Positions 18,398 through 27,763 are shown, counted from the stretch's first letter. The stretch is 64,000 nucleotides of DNA from an uncultured Pelagibacteraceae bacterium (GCA_902539445.1 CACBIY010000003.1:1-64000); one strand, 5' to 3'. Translations and numbers: made by a program. Notes: generated by a model from the letters alone, not told the origin.

Positions 18398-18535
18398 ATG
18401 AAAACAATTTCAGCTTTTATACTCTTAATTTACTGGTCAATAATGATTTTTGCGCCAGTTATGTCTAAAGATATCAAGTTTAGTAGAGCTAAAATCAATA
18501 ATATCAAAATAGTTGGAGAAAAACCCAGAAGTTAA
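18398..18535 (+). CDS. Small secreted or membrane-anchored protein, 45 residues, unknown
   Basis: An open frame starting MKTISAFILLIYWSIMIFAP, a plausible signal peptide or single membrane anchor, followed by a basic tail ending KIVGEKPRS. It sits alone in the 216-base space between the DUF3047 gene and the SDR gene and shares a TTAA stop with the latter. No family recognised; support is position, start context and hydrophobic profile. Confidence 0.5.
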   Translation: MKTISAFILLIYWSIMIFAPVMSKDIKFSRAKINNIKIVGEKPRS

Positions 18536-19284
18536 TAAGTGGAGCGACCACCACTAATATCAAAGACTGCTGCTGTTGAGAAAGTATTTTCCTCAGAAGA
18601 GAGCCAACAAATTAATGATGTAAACTCTTCAACCTCTAGAAATCTCCCTCTAGGTACTTTTGATAGCATTCTTTGAACATGCTCTTTAGTCATTTGATCT
18701 AAAATTCTAGTCTTTGCGCCCGCTGGAGTGACTGCGTTTACAGCTATATTCTTATCTGCTAGCTCTTTACCTAATGATTTAGTTAAACCTATTGCTCCTG
18801 CTTTTCCTACACTGTATGCGCTAGCATTAGCATTTCCATCTTTTCCAGCTACGGAGGCTACATTTACAATTCTACCATAATTATTTTTGATCATGTTTGG
18901 TACTATTGACCTGCAACAATTAAAAGTTCCCATTAAATTGATTTCCACAACTTTTTTCCACATCTCAATATCATATTCCCATAATGTGGCTGTGGGGCCG
19001 GTTATTCCTGCATTATTTATTAAAATGTCAATGTTTGAGTTTTTTGTAATTTCCTTAACAATTTTATCAACTTCCTCATAATTAGAAACATCTACAACAT
19101 GAGAACTCAAATTAGGACTATCAATTTCTTTTATGGCTAAATCTATAGCTTTCGGATCATTATCCCACATTATCACATTTGCACCAGATTTTAAAAAACG
19201 TTTTGTGATATCAAAACCAAATCCCTGAGCGCCCCCTGTTACAATCGCGGTTCTACTATTAAAATCAAATTTAATTTTTTCCAT
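18532..19284 (-). CDS. SDR family oxidoreductase (last gene of the second TRAP operon)
   Basis: A 250-residue classical short-chain dehydrogenase. The cofactor motif TGGAQGFGFDITKRF is near residue 17, DVSNYEEV near 64, NNAG near 90 and the catalytic YSVGKAG near 157 (YxxxK). It probably oxidises or reduces a hydroxyl group with NAD(P). It follows the NCS1 permease gene by three bases, so it belongs to the dctP-dctQ-dctM-permease-SDR transcript and may act on an imported compound. The substrate is unknown. Confidence 0.88.
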   Translation of the reverse strand: MEKIKFDFNSRTAIVTGGAQGFGFDITKRFLKSGANVIMWDNDPKAIDLAIKEIDSPNLSSHVVDVSNYEEVDKIVKEITKNSNIDILINNAGITGPTATLWEYDIEMWKKVVEINLMGTFNCCRSIVPNMIKNNYGRIVNVASVAGKDGNANASAYSVGKAGAIGLTKSLGKELADKNIAVNAVTPAGAKTRILDQMTKEHVQRMLSKVPRGRFLEVEEFTSLICWLSSEENTFSTAAVFDISGGRSTY

Positions 19285-19287
19285 TTT

Positions 19288-20745
19288 TTATTTTCGTGCT
19301 AATAATAAGTAAGTAAAAGCAGATACGAAGGCACCTATAATCCAAGAAAATGACTGAAGAAACATTAAATTAGTATTCCAAATAGTTGAAGCCGAAAAGA
19401 TAACTCCTAAAATTACAGAGTATACTGCTTTAATATGCCATCCACCACTATAATAATAAATTCCATTATTTTCTAAAGAATAAATATCTTTATTATTTAA
19501 TTTGCCTTTTTGAATGTAATAAAAATCAGAAATCATTACTCCAAAAAGAGGTCCAAAAAAAGCTCCAAATGTATCAATAAAAGATAAAGCGCCAACTTGA
19601 CTTAGAAAAGTTAACCAAAATATTCCTACTACAAAACCTATGATAGTGATTATAAAACCTGCGCTTTTAACAGATAAAGAAAAAGGTAAAAAATTAATCA
19701 AAGTGTATTGGGATGGGATAAAATTAACTATTAAATTTGTTGAAGCGGAAGCAATAATTATGAAAATTAACGCTAAAACAATCAAAAATAAATCATCTAA
19801 TTTTCCAATTATGTCCGTAGGATTTGTAAGTATTCTAGTTAAATTTTCAGGATCTTGTTTTAAAAAACCATCCATTCCCGAAACTATAAATAAAGCAGAA
19901 AAAGAAAAGATTATTAAGTTTAAAATTAAACTTAGATTTCCTTTTTTAAGTTGGCTTTCATTTTTTACATATCTTGAAAAATCTCCAAAACTTAGAATTA
20001 CAATTGAAAAATATGCAAAAACTGTACTCGTCACTGTAATTAATGGTCCAAAATTGTTTTTATCAAGAAAATTTTCTGTATTTAATAATCCTAAAAATGC
20101 TTGTGTGGTAAATTTAACGTCACTTAATAAAACAGATAAAAAAAATAATAAAATTCCAAGATAAACAGTAATAGCTGAAAAAATTATAATCTTTTTATTC
20201 ATATTCATTCCTACGCTAAATAAAAATCCTTGAAAAATTATTGCTATGATAATTGCAAACCAATCAATTAAGTTCATTCCTAGAAAGAATGTAAGAAATA
20301 TTTGTTTATCAAGTATTGCGGGCTCAACAGAAAAAATTGCTATTCTTATTAAGTAACTAAATGCTTTTGATAAAAAATATGTTTGAATACCAAATAAAAA
20401 AACACCAACTAAAAATCTTATTAAACCAAAGTATTTTGCACCAATTATTCCCATTGAGGATCGTAATAGGACAACAAAAGGCAGTCCGTGTTTTAGAGAT
20501 GGTTTTCCTATCCAGTTTGAAAAAAGATAAACTAGAAATGTTCCTAATATCGTTCCAAAAAATACAACAAAGGTATTAAGATTGTAAATTATATATAAAG
20601 AGGTGATTAATGAAAAACCAATTACACTTTGAATATTTACCCCCCAAAAACAAAATAAAACTTTCCAATCCCAATTTTTATCATTAGGATTAACTGAAAC
20701 TAAATCCCAATTAGTAAGGTTTTTTTTTAAATTTTGAGGACTCAC
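19288..20745 (-). CDS. NCS1 family permease (purine/cytosine/hydantoin type)
   Basis: A 485-residue protein with about 12 membrane helices. NCS1 landmarks are present: VVLLRSSMGIIGAKYFGL near residue 89, the helix 8 segment with NLIVNFIPSQYTLINFLP near 335, and FFGPLFGVMISDFYYIQKG near 390. Members take up nucleobases, hydantoins, allantoin or vitamins with Na+ or H+. It lies 25 bases after dctM and three before the SDR gene, an unusual combination of a TRAP system with an NCS1 permease in one operon. The substrate is unassigned. Confidence 0.82.
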   Translation of the reverse strand: MSPQNLKKNLTNWDLVSVNPNDKNWDWKVLFCFWGVNIQSVIGFSLITSLYIIYNLNTFVVFFGTILGTFLVYLFSNWIGKPSLKHGLPFVVLLRSSMGIIGAKYFGLIRFLVGVFLFGIQTYFLSKAFSYLIRIAIFSVEPAILDKQIFLTFFLGMNLIDWFAIIIAIIFQGFLFSVGMNMNKKIIIFSAITVYLGILLFFLSVLLSDVKFTTQAFLGLLNTENFLDKNNFGPLITVTSTVFAYFSIVILSFGDFSRYVKNESQLKKGNLSLILNLIIFSFSALFIVSGMDGFLKQDPENLTRILTNPTDIIGKLDDLFLIVLALIFIIIASASTNLIVNFIPSQYTLINFLPFSLSVKSAGFIITIIGFVVGIFWLTFLSQVGALSFIDTFGAFFGPLFGVMISDFYYIQKGKLNNKDIYSLENNGIYYYSGGWHIKAVYSVILGVIFSASTIWNTNLMFLQSFSWIIGAFVSAFTYLLLARK

Positions 20746-20770
20746 TTAGACAATATAAAACTTAAAGTTT

Positions 20771-22105
20771 CTACTGTCCATATAAGAGAGTTGGTAACCA
20801 AAGAGCAATTTTAGGAAATATTATAATTAATACTAAACCGATGACTTGTAAGACCATAAATTGCATCATTCCATAATAGATGTCTTTAAGATCCCATTCT
20901 GGAACAACTCCTTTTAAAAAATAAGCAGATAAAGCTACTGGTGGAGAAAGCCAGGCGGTTTGCAAATTCACTGCAACTAATATTGCAAACCAAGTCAAAT
21001 TAAATCCTAATGCTTCTACTAATGGCAATATAATTGGCACTATTATCATTACAATCGGAACCCATTCTAATGGCCAGCCTAATAAAAAGATCATAACCAT
21101 TATCATTGCTAGAATTAAATACTTGTTCATTTCTAGTCCTAATAAAAATTCAGTTAACAAAGTTGGTGTTCCTAGTCTTGCAAAAACTGCACCAAAGAAA
21201 TTTGAAGCTGCAACTAAAACCATAATTAAAGCTGTTATTTCTAAAGTTTTTACCAAAGCTTCTTGTAATTTAGACAGTGATAATTTTTTATAAGCTAAAG
21301 AGAGAAGTAATGCTCCCATAGCACCACATCCTGCTGCTTCAGTTGGAGTCGCAAATCCAAATAATATACTTCCCAAAGCTGCAAAAACTAAGGCCGCAGG
21401 AGGAACCAGGCCAAGGAAAAACTCGACCCAAACTTCTTTCATACTGGCAGCTCTCATATCATCAGGTAATACCGGTCCTAACTTAGGATTAATCATACAT
21501 CTTATTGTTGTGTAAGCTGCATATAAACTTGCAAGAAGTATTCCTGGTAAGATTGCGGCAGCAAATAAATCTATAACTGGGATTTCCATTATAGGACCCA
21601 TGACAACAAGCATAATGCTTGGAGGAATTAAAATACCCAGGGTTCCACCTGCAGTGATCGTACCTGCTGCTAGCTTAACGTCATAACCTGATCTATTCAT
21701 TGATTTTGCAGCCATGATGCCAAGAATAGTTACTGATGCACCTACAATACCTGTGGCTGCAGCAAAAATTACTGAGACAAACAAAACTGCGTAATATAGC
21801 GAGCCCTTAACTTTTGCTAACATTAATTGAAAAGCTGAAAATAATCTTTCCATTAATCCAGCTTGTTCCATCATTATCCCCATAAACACAAAGAGTGGCA
21901 CGGCGGCAAGAGTTTGCTCAGTCATTACCATGGAAAATTGAAGTGTCATCAAATAAAAAACTAATTTTCCAAAACCAAGGTATCCAAAAACAAATCCTAA
22001 AAATATCAAAGTGAATGAAATTGGAAACCCTACAAAAATTGCAAAAAGCATTACACCAACAAGAATAAAACCTAAAATTGCTGGATCAATTAACTCAGCT
22101 ATCAT
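20771..22105 (-). CDS. dctM: TRAP transporter large permease subunit, DctM type (second operon)
   Basis: A 444-residue integral membrane protein with the DctM pattern: GTLGILIPPSIMLVVMGPI near residue 155, GFATPTEAAGCGAMGALLLS near 248 and AWLSPPVALSAYFLKG near 395. It forms the Na+-coupled permease with the small subunit. It shares one base with the dctQ stop (TAATG). The receptor in this operon resembles the 2-oxoacid-binding branch, so 2-oxo acids or similar carboxylates are candidates. Confidence 0.93.
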   Translation of the reverse strand: MIAELIDPAILGFILVGVMLFAIFVGFPISFTLIFLGFVFGYLGFGKLVFYLMTLQFSMVMTEQTLAAVPLFVFMGIMMEQAGLMERLFSAFQLMLAKVKGSLYYAVLFVSVIFAAATGIVGASVTILGIMAAKSMNRSGYDVKLAAGTITAGGTLGILIPPSIMLVVMGPIMEIPVIDLFAAAILPGILLASLYAAYTTIRCMINPKLGPVLPDDMRAASMKEVWVEFFLGLVPPAALVFAALGSILFGFATPTEAAGCGAMGALLLSLAYKKLSLSKLQEALVKTLEITALIMVLVAASNFFGAVFARLGTPTLLTEFLLGLEMNKYLILAMIMVMIFLLGWPLEWVPIVMIIVPIILPLVEALGFNLTWFAILVAVNLQTAWLSPPVALSAYFLKGVVPEWDLKDIYYGMMQFMVLQVIGLVLIIIFPKIALWLPTLLYGQ

Positions 22106-22722
22106 TATTTTTTATCCTCTCCTGGCCACTCACCTTTTTTGGCTGCCCAGTAACTTTTAAGTAATTCTGAGAAACCTTGAATAAGTAAAAAAATAATTCC
22201 GACTAATAAACAAGTTTTTATAGGCCACATGAAAGGCATCCATGTAGTATCCATACCTCTTTCACCCCTTCTAATAGACTCTTCTACAAACCCAATTGTC
22301 ATGTAAAGAAAAACCAAAAGACCAGGAAAATAAAATAATAGATATAGCCAAAAATCTATCAAACCTTGAGTTTTTGTTTTGAAATTTCTATATAAAAAAT
22401 CAGCTCTGATGTGCACACCTCGAGAAAGCGCGTAACCAGCTCCTAACATAAACAACGCCCCGTAAAGGAAACGGCTAATGTCATAAGCCCAAATTGTGGG
22501 TGCTAAAAATAGTTTTCTTGCAAGAACTTCATAAGTCATTGCAAATATCAGTGGCATCAATATCCAACAAACAATATTGCCAATCCACTTACTAAATTTA
22601 TCAATATTAATAATAGATTTTGCCATCCATGATGGCATATCAGTTGGCATTTTTCCTGATCCACCTCGCCTTTCGGCAATCATTTCATCTGAGATATCTA
22701 GTTTACCAGGTTCTTCTGCCAT
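22105..22722 (-). CDS. dctQ: TRAP transporter small permease subunit, DctQ type (second operon)
   Basis: A 205-residue four-helix subunit with the family features ARKLFLAPTIWAYDISRFLYG near residue 69 and SRGVHIRADFLYRNFKTKTQG near 100. The first 35 residues are a polar cytoplasmic extension (AEEPGKLDISDEMIAERRGG) that the first operon's DctQ lacks. The start lies 19 bases beyond the hairpin that separates it from dctP. Confidence 0.9.
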   Translation of the reverse strand: MAEEPGKLDISDEMIAERRGGSGKMPTDMPSWMAKSIINIDKFSKWIGNIVCWILMPLIFAMTYEVLARKLFLAPTIWAYDISRFLYGALFMLGAGYALSRGVHIRADFLYRNFKTKTQGLIDFWLYLLFYFPGLLVFLYMTIGFVEESIRRGERGMDTTWMPFMWPIKTCLLVGIIFLLIQGFSELLKSYWAAKKGEWPGEDKK

Positions 22723-22741
22723 AAAATTCTAGTTAAAATAA

Positions 22742-22770
22742 TTAGAGCGGACTGCAAAAGTCCGCTCTAA
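22742..22770 (-). promoter_or_regulatory. Intercistronic hairpin between dctP and dctQ of the second operon
   Basis: A perfect 12-base-pair inverted repeat (TTAGAGCGGACT / AGTCCGCTCTAA) around a 5-base loop. It lies 21 bases after the dctP stop. On the minus strand it is followed by TTATTTTAA, only moderately U-rich, so partial termination or mRNA 3'-end protection is more likely than complete termination. It occupies the same position as the hairpin in the first TRAP operon but shares no sequence with it. Confidence 0.82.
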
Positions 22771-22791
22771 AAAATCAAGATTAATTACTGA

Positions 22792-23886
22792 TTACTTTAA
22801 TGTTGCAGCGTGAGCCATTCCTAGCTTCGCATTAGACATTTGAGCACCGCTCCAGAAAGGAACAGCAACATCAGCAAAGTTTTTCATTGAAGTATAAACT
22901 TCATTGAAGAATTTGTTCTTCTCTGCGTTTTTATTCAATGTAGCTTTTGCAGCTGCCATGTACTCTGTAAAGTAGTCTGATGGAGTATCTTCTAATTTTA
23001 CACCATGTTTAGTAGTAAGTTCTTGTAATGCTTTTCCATTTTCATAGATTCTGTAACTTAAAGATTTAGCTAATGAAGCATTAGCTGCAACTTCAAGAGA
23101 CTTTTTCTCATGAGCACTCATAGCATTATAAGTTTTTCCAGTAATGTAAAAGTCAGCATTTACTACTACTTGGTGTAAACCTTGTAGGTAATAGTGCTTT
23201 AATACTTTTTGGAAACCAAATGTTAAGTCTGGTTTAGGACAACACCACTCAGCAGCATCAATAGTTCCTGCCTCAAGAGCTGGTAGAATATCTCCACCAC
23301 CCATTGCAACAGATGCTATACCAATGTCTTTGTATGTTTGTCCTGGAATTCCTGGAGGAGTTCTGAACTTATATTTTCTAAAGTCAGCCATATCTTTAAT
23401 TGGTTTTGGAAACCAACCTAAAGCTTCTGGACCAACTGGTTGAAGCATAAATCCTTTGATATCTCTTCCCATTTCCTTCCAAAGCTGATCGTATAATTCT
23501 TTACCACCACCATATTGAAACCATGATAGAAACGCTAAGTTGTCGATACCAACTCCACCACCAGCTACTGGCGAACCAAATAACATAGCAGCAGGGTGAT
23601 CACCTGACCAATAGTGTGTCCATGCGAAACCACAATCAATCAATCCTTTATCAACAGCATCTAGAGTTTCTTTAACTCCAACAACTGCACCTGCTGGTAA
23701 AATTTCAAATTTTAACGAACCAGATGTAAGTTCTGTTACTGTATCAGTAAAGTCCTTTAACATTTTAACTTCATCAGCTTTAGTGTTAAGAACTGTCTGA
23801 CATTTTAGTGTTTTTGCAGCATTAGCACTGGATGCAAATCCAAGCACCAAAACAGTTGCAAACAACATTGAAATGATTTTTTTCAT
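22792..23886 (-). CDS. dctP: TRAP transporter periplasmic solute receptor, DctP/TakP-like (second operon)
   Basis: A 364-residue receptor with a signal peptide ending near ASSANA-AKTLKCQTV. The mature protein shows the longer TakP-like layout: GFAWTHYWSGDHPAAML near residue 87, KYKFRTPPGIPGQTYKDIG near 172 with the ligand-binding Arg, and LEAGTIDAAEWCCPKPDL near 204. TakP-type receptors bind 2-oxo acids such as pyruvate, which makes that a reasonable guess. An AAGAGGAAATATA ribosome-binding stretch precedes the ATG. It heads the operon and is divergent from the GMC oxidoreductase gene 133 bases away. Confidence 0.9.
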   Translation of the reverse strand: MKKIISMLFATVLVLGFASSANAAKTLKCQTVLNTKADEVKMLKDFTDTVTELTSGSLKFEILPAGAVVGVKETLDAVDKGLIDCGFAWTHYWSGDHPAAMLFGSPVAGGGVGIDNLAFLSWFQYGGGKELYDQLWKEMGRDIKGFMLQPVGPEALGWFPKPIKDMADFRKYKFRTPPGIPGQTYKDIGIASVAMGGGDILPALEAGTIDAAEWCCPKPDLTFGFQKVLKHYYLQGLHQVVVNADFYITGKTYNAMSAHEKKSLEVAANASLAKSLSYRIYENGKALQELTTKHGVKLEDTPSDYFTEYMAAAKATLNKNAEKNKFFNEVYTSMKNFADVAVPFWSGAQMSNAKLGMAHAATLK

Positions 23887-24019
23887 TATATTTCCTCTTG
23901 TTAGTTAAATTTAACGACAACATACAATCAGAAAAACAAAGGTCGTACAAGTGACAATTGATTAATATGAGTGTAAAGATGAACAAATGAGATTTATAAA
24001 AAAAACTTTTCAACTATAG

Positions 24020-25615
24020 ATGGAAAACTTTGATTTTATAATTTTAGGAGCAGGATCTGCTGGGTGTGTTTTGGCTAATAGATTATCTGAAAATCCAAAA
24101 AATAAAGTTCTCTTAATTGAGGCTGGCGGTAAAGATAATTATCCTTGGATACACATACCAGTTGGTTATTTCAAAACTATGCATAATCCTTCAGTTGATT
24201 GGTGTTACAAAACTGAACCTGATGAAACAATGAATAATCGATCAATCCGTTATCCTAGAGGGAAAACTTTAGGAGGAAGCTCAGCTATTAATGGTTTGCT
24301 ATATATAAGAGGTCAAAGTAGAGATTATGATGTTTGGCGTCAACTGGGTAATACTGGTTGGGGTTGGGATGATGTTCTACCTTACTTTATCAAAGCTGAA
24401 GATCAAGAACGTGGTAAAGATGATTACCATGGTATTGGAGGGCCTTTGTCTGTTTCAGATCAAAGAATTCAATTACCGCTGTTGAATGAATTTCAAAATG
24501 CAGCAGAAGAATTTGGTATTCCAAAAACGAAAGATTTTAATACTGGTGATAATCATGGGTGTGGATACTTTCAAGTAACTGAAAAAGATGGATTTAGGTG
24601 TAGTACTGCAGTTGGATATTTAAACCCAATTAAAAATAGAAAAAATTTAAAGATTATTACTCATGCTCATGTAAAAAAAATAAATTTCGAAAATAAAACT
24701 GCTAAAAATATTGAATACTGGCAAGAAAATGCTCTGAAAAAGGTTGTAGCTAACAAAGAAATAATACTCTCATCTGGGTCAATTGGATCACCTCAGATTT
24801 TACAAACTTCAGGGATAGGAAATTCAGAAAAATTAAAAGATCTTGGTGTAACTATGGTGCATGAACTAAAGGGAGTTGGAGAAAATTTACAAGATCATTT
24901 AATGTTCAGACCAATTTACAAAGTTAATGGACTCAAATCATTAAATAAAAAAGTTAATAGTTTATTTGGTAAATTAATGATTGGTCTAGAATATGTTTTT
25001 AATAGGAGTGGACCAATGACAATGGGCGCTAGTCAAATGTGTATGTTTGCAAAGAGTGATCCTTCTTTAGAATTGCCAGATCTTCAATGGCACGTGCAAC
25101 CAATGAGTATGGACACTTTAGGTGCTACAAAAAACCATGACTTTCATGCATTCACACCTACTGTATCAAATATAAGACCAACAAGTAGAGGTCACGTAAA
25201 TATTATTAATAAAGACTCAAGAATTTATGCAAAGGTAAAACTCAACTATCTTTCAACTGACCATGATCGTATGGTTGCTGCAAAAGGTTTGAAACTTACA
25301 AGAAAAATAGTAATGGAGTCTGAAACTTTTAAAAAATATAAACCAGAGGAATATAGACCTGGTATTGATATTAATGACGATGAAGAACTTGTAAAAGCTG
25401 GATCAAATTATGCACAAACTATTTTTCATCCAGTTGGCACATGTAAAATGGGACAAGATGATATGGCGGTAGTTGATGAGACTCTTAAAGTAAAGGGTTT
25501 AAATAATTTAAGAGTAATTGATGCATCAATAATGCCTAATATAACTTCAGGTAATACTAATGCACCTACAATAATGATTGCCGAAAAAGGTGCTGATATG
25601 ATACTTAGAAGTTAA
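24020..25615 (+). CDS. GMC family FAD-dependent oxidoreductase (choline/alcohol dehydrogenase-like)
   Basis: A 531-residue flavoprotein typical of glucose-methanol-choline oxidoreductases. The FAD motif FIILGAGSAGCVLANRLSE is at residue 6, GGSSAINGLLYIRGQ near 90, and the active-site region HPVGTCKMG near 474 with NITSGNTNAPTIMIAEKG near 507. It oxidises a primary alcohol to the aldehyde. Choline is possible, but no betaine aldehyde dehydrogenase or betaine transporter is adjacent. It heads a plus-strand run: the TerC start overlaps its stop by one base. Confidence 0.92.
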   Translation: MENFDFIILGAGSAGCVLANRLSENPKNKVLLIEAGGKDNYPWIHIPVGYFKTMHNPSVDWCYKTEPDETMNNRSIRYPRGKTLGGSSAINGLLYIRGQSRDYDVWRQLGNTGWGWDDVLPYFIKAEDQERGKDDYHGIGGPLSVSDQRIQLPLLNEFQNAAEEFGIPKTKDFNTGDNHGCGYFQVTEKDGFRCSTAVGYLNPIKNRKNLKIITHAHVKKINFENKTAKNIEYWQENALKKVVANKEIILSSGSIGSPQILQTSGIGNSEKLKDLGVTMVHELKGVGENLQDHLMFRPIYKVNGLKSLNKKVNSLFGKLMIGLEYVFNRSGPMTMGASQMCMFAKSDPSLELPDLQWHVQPMSMDTLGATKNHDFHAFTPTVSNIRPTSRGHVNIINKDSRIYAKVKLNYLSTDHDRMVAAKGLKLTRKIVMESETFKKYKPEEYRPGIDINDDEELVKAGSNYAQTIFHPVGTCKMGQDDMAVVDETLKVKGLNNLRVIDASIMPNITSGNTNAPTIMIAEKGADMILRS

Positions 25616-26208
25616 TGCTCTCTGATTTTATTACTCCAGAACAAATTACAATTTTAACACAAATCATTTTAATTGATCTTGTTTTAGCAGGAGATAATGC
25701 AATCATAATTGGAATGGTTGCATCAAAATTTCCTTTAGAACAAAGACGAAAAATTATTTTTTGGGGAATAGGTGGTGCAGTTGTCTTAAGGATAATCTTA
25801 ACTTTATTAACTGCTTATTTATTACAAATTACAGGTTTAAGGTTAATTGGAGGTGTTCTTCTTCTCTATATTGTCTACAAACTTTATGTAGATGTCATAA
25901 AAGGTTCTGATCACGGAAGTGATATAAAGGTAGATAATTCCAGTTTCCTAAAAGCTATTTGGACAATCTTATTAGCTGATTTTACTATGAGTTTAGATAA
26001 TGTATTAGGAGTTGCTGGAGCAGCAGGAGACCACTACTATTTATTAATTTTTGGTCTTGTTTTATCAATTGTACTAATGGCAACAGCTGCAACATTAATA
26101 TCTAATTGGATTAAGAAATATAAATGGATTGCTTGGGCTGGATTATTGGCAATTTTAATTGTTGCTATTGAATTGATTTATACTGATATTAAAATATTAT
26201 TTTTATGA
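25615..26208 (+). CDS. TerC family integral membrane protein (YjbE-like)
   Basis: A 197-residue protein with about six or seven helices. The metal-binding aspartate motifs of TerC are visible: DLVLAGDNAIIIGMVASKF near residue 21 and ADFTMSLDNVLGVAGAAGDH near 121. Related proteins export manganese or other divalent metals. Its position between a GMC oxidoreductase and an SDR gene, overlapping both, suggests co-transcription but not a shared pathway. Confidence 0.88.
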   Translation: MLSDFITPEQITILTQIILIDLVLAGDNAIIIGMVASKFPLEQRRKIIFWGIGGAVVLRIILTLLTAYLLQITGLRLIGGVLLLYIVYKLYVDVIKGSDHGSDIKVDNSSFLKAIWTILLADFTMSLDNVLGVAGAAGDHYYLLIFGLVLSIVLMATAATLISNWIKKYKWIAWAGLLAILIVAIELIYTDIKILFL

Positions 26209-26975
26209 TGTATCTGAAAAACTATAATTTAAATAACAAAACCGCAGTTGTAACTGGAGCTGGGAAAGGACTTGGTAGAGCATGTGCAATAGCGCTGGCT
26301 GAAGCTGGTGCGAATTTGATAATAATAAGTAGAACAAAAAAAGATTTAGATGAGGTTTCAAAAAAGATAAAAAAAATAAAATCTAAATGTAAATCTTATG
26401 TATGTGACATCACAAATTACAATCAAATTAAAGAGATAATTAATAAGCAGTCAAAAATAGACATACTGATTAACAATGCAGGCAATAATATTCCAGAACA
26501 TTTTACAAAAGTTAAAACAAAAAATATGGAGTATTTGGTTAAGATAAACACGATGGCAACTTTTAATCTTGCTCAATTATGTGCTTTAAAAATGATTAAG
26601 TCCAAAAATAGAAAAAAAATTGGTGGTGCAATTGTAAATATGTCTTCTCAAATGGGTCATGTCGGTGGTCCCATTAGAAGTGTGTATAATATGACAAAAT
26701 TTGGCTTAGAAGGCTTAACAAAAGGAATGTCGATTGATCTAGCTAAATATAACATAAGGGTAAATACTGTTTGCCCAACTTTTGTTGTTACTCCAATGAC
26801 AAGTAAATTTTTGAAAAGTAAAAAGTTTAAAAAAGAGGTTTTGGGAAATATTCCCCTCAGAAAATTTGCTGAACTTTCGGATGTAGCAAGCGCAGCTGTA
26901 TTTCTTGCATCTGATGCAGCGTCAATGATTACTGGAACTTCTTTATTGGTTGATGGCGGATGGACTGCAAAATAA
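26205..26975 (+). CDS. SDR family NAD(P)-dependent oxidoreductase
   Basis: A 256-residue short-chain dehydrogenase. TGAGKGLGRACAIALAEAG is near residue 17, NNAGNNIPEHF near 90, catalytic YNMTKFGLEGL near 161, and the C-terminal ASMITGTSLLVDGGWT is typical of 3-oxoacyl reductase or gluconate dehydrogenase-like members. The start shares the ATGA overlap with the terC stop. It might act on the aldehyde or alcohol handled by the upstream GMC enzyme, but that is inference. Confidence 0.88.
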   Translation: MMYLKNYNLNNKTAVVTGAGKGLGRACAIALAEAGANLIIISRTKKDLDEVSKKIKKIKSKCKSYVCDITNYNQIKEIINKQSKIDILINNAGNNIPEHFTKVKTKNMEYLVKINTMATFNLAQLCALKMIKSKNRKKIGGAIVNMSSQMGHVGGPIRSVYNMTKFGLEGLTKGMSIDLAKYNIRVNTVCPTFVVTPMTSKFLKSKKFKKEVLGNIPLRKFAELSDVASAAVFLASDAASMITGTSLLVDGGWTAK

Positions 26976-27763
26976 TACCAAGATTATTTTTTTTAATAAT
27001 CTTTTTTATATCAACTCATTCAATTGCTATCGAGTTTAAAGGAAAATTTTTACAGGGTCATTATATCATAGGAATAACTGATCCCTCTTCTAAAATAATT
27101 ATAGATAAAAAAGAAGTGAAAGTTTCTAAAGATGGTTATTTTGCTTTTGGTATTGATAGAGATAGAAAATTTGATCTAACTATTACCAAAATTACAAACG
27201 GAAAAAGTGAAAAAATAATTAAAAAAGTTCTTAAAAGAAAATACAACATTCAGAGAATAGATGGCTTAGAAGAAAGTAAAGTTACACCACCTGAGTCAGT
27301 TTACAAAAGAATAAAAGAAGAAAACAACAGAATTGGAAAAGCTAGAGCCATCAATTCTGATTTACCTTTTTTTAAGAACCAATTTATCATGCCTGTAAAA
27401 GGAATTATTAGTGGGGTTTACGGAAGCCAGAGAATTCTAAATGGTAAACCAAAGTGGCCTCACTATGGAATTGATATAGCAGCAAAAAAAGGAACAATGA
27501 TTAAATCATCAGCATCTGGAGTTGTAACAATGGCCGAAGATGATCTTTATTATACTGGCGGTACAATTATAATGGATCATGGACACGGGATTTCAACAAT
27601 TTACTCTCATCTAGAAAATGTGATGGTATCTGTTGGTGAGCAAATTAATCAAGGAGATATCATTGGTACAGTTGGATCAACAGGTAGATCTACAGGCCCT
27701 CATCTAGATTTTAGGGTAAATTGGTTTCAAACTAGACTTGATCCAATGTCTTTATTGAATTAG
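26960..27763 (+). CDS. M23 family metallopeptidase (LytM/peptidoglycan endopeptidase domain)
   Basis: A 267-residue exported protein. A signal peptide (IIPRLFFLIIFFISTHSIA) is followed by a beta-rich N-terminal part and a C-terminal M23 domain: HYGIDIAAKKGT near residue 170 supplies His and Asp metal ligands, and GHGISTIYSHLE near 208 follows. The last motif reads GPHLDFRVNW instead of the textbook HLH, replacing the second histidine by Asp; I recall HLD variants from other proteobacteria. It likely cuts cell-wall peptide bridges. The start overlaps the SDR gene by 16 bases. Confidence 0.87.
   Translation: MDCKIIPRLFFLIIFFISTHSIAIEFKGKFLQGHYIIGITDPSSKIIIDKKEVKVSKDGYFAFGIDRDRKFDLTITKITNGKSEKIIKKVLKRKYNIQRIDGLEESKVTPPESVYKRIKEENNRIGKARAINSDLPFFKNQFIMPVKGIISGVYGSQRILNGKPKWPHYGIDIAAKKGTMIKSSASGVVTMAEDDLYYTGGTIIMDHGHGISTIYSHLENVMVSVGEQINQGDIIGTVGSTGRSTGPHLDFRVNWFQTRLDPMSLLN

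Noticed and set aside
19640-20164. A 174-codon open frame on the plus strand inside the NCS1 permease gene
   Set aside because: It lies wholly within a well-supported membrane protein gene on the other strand; its Lys/Ile-rich composition is what antisense of a hydrophobic gene yields, with no domain visible.
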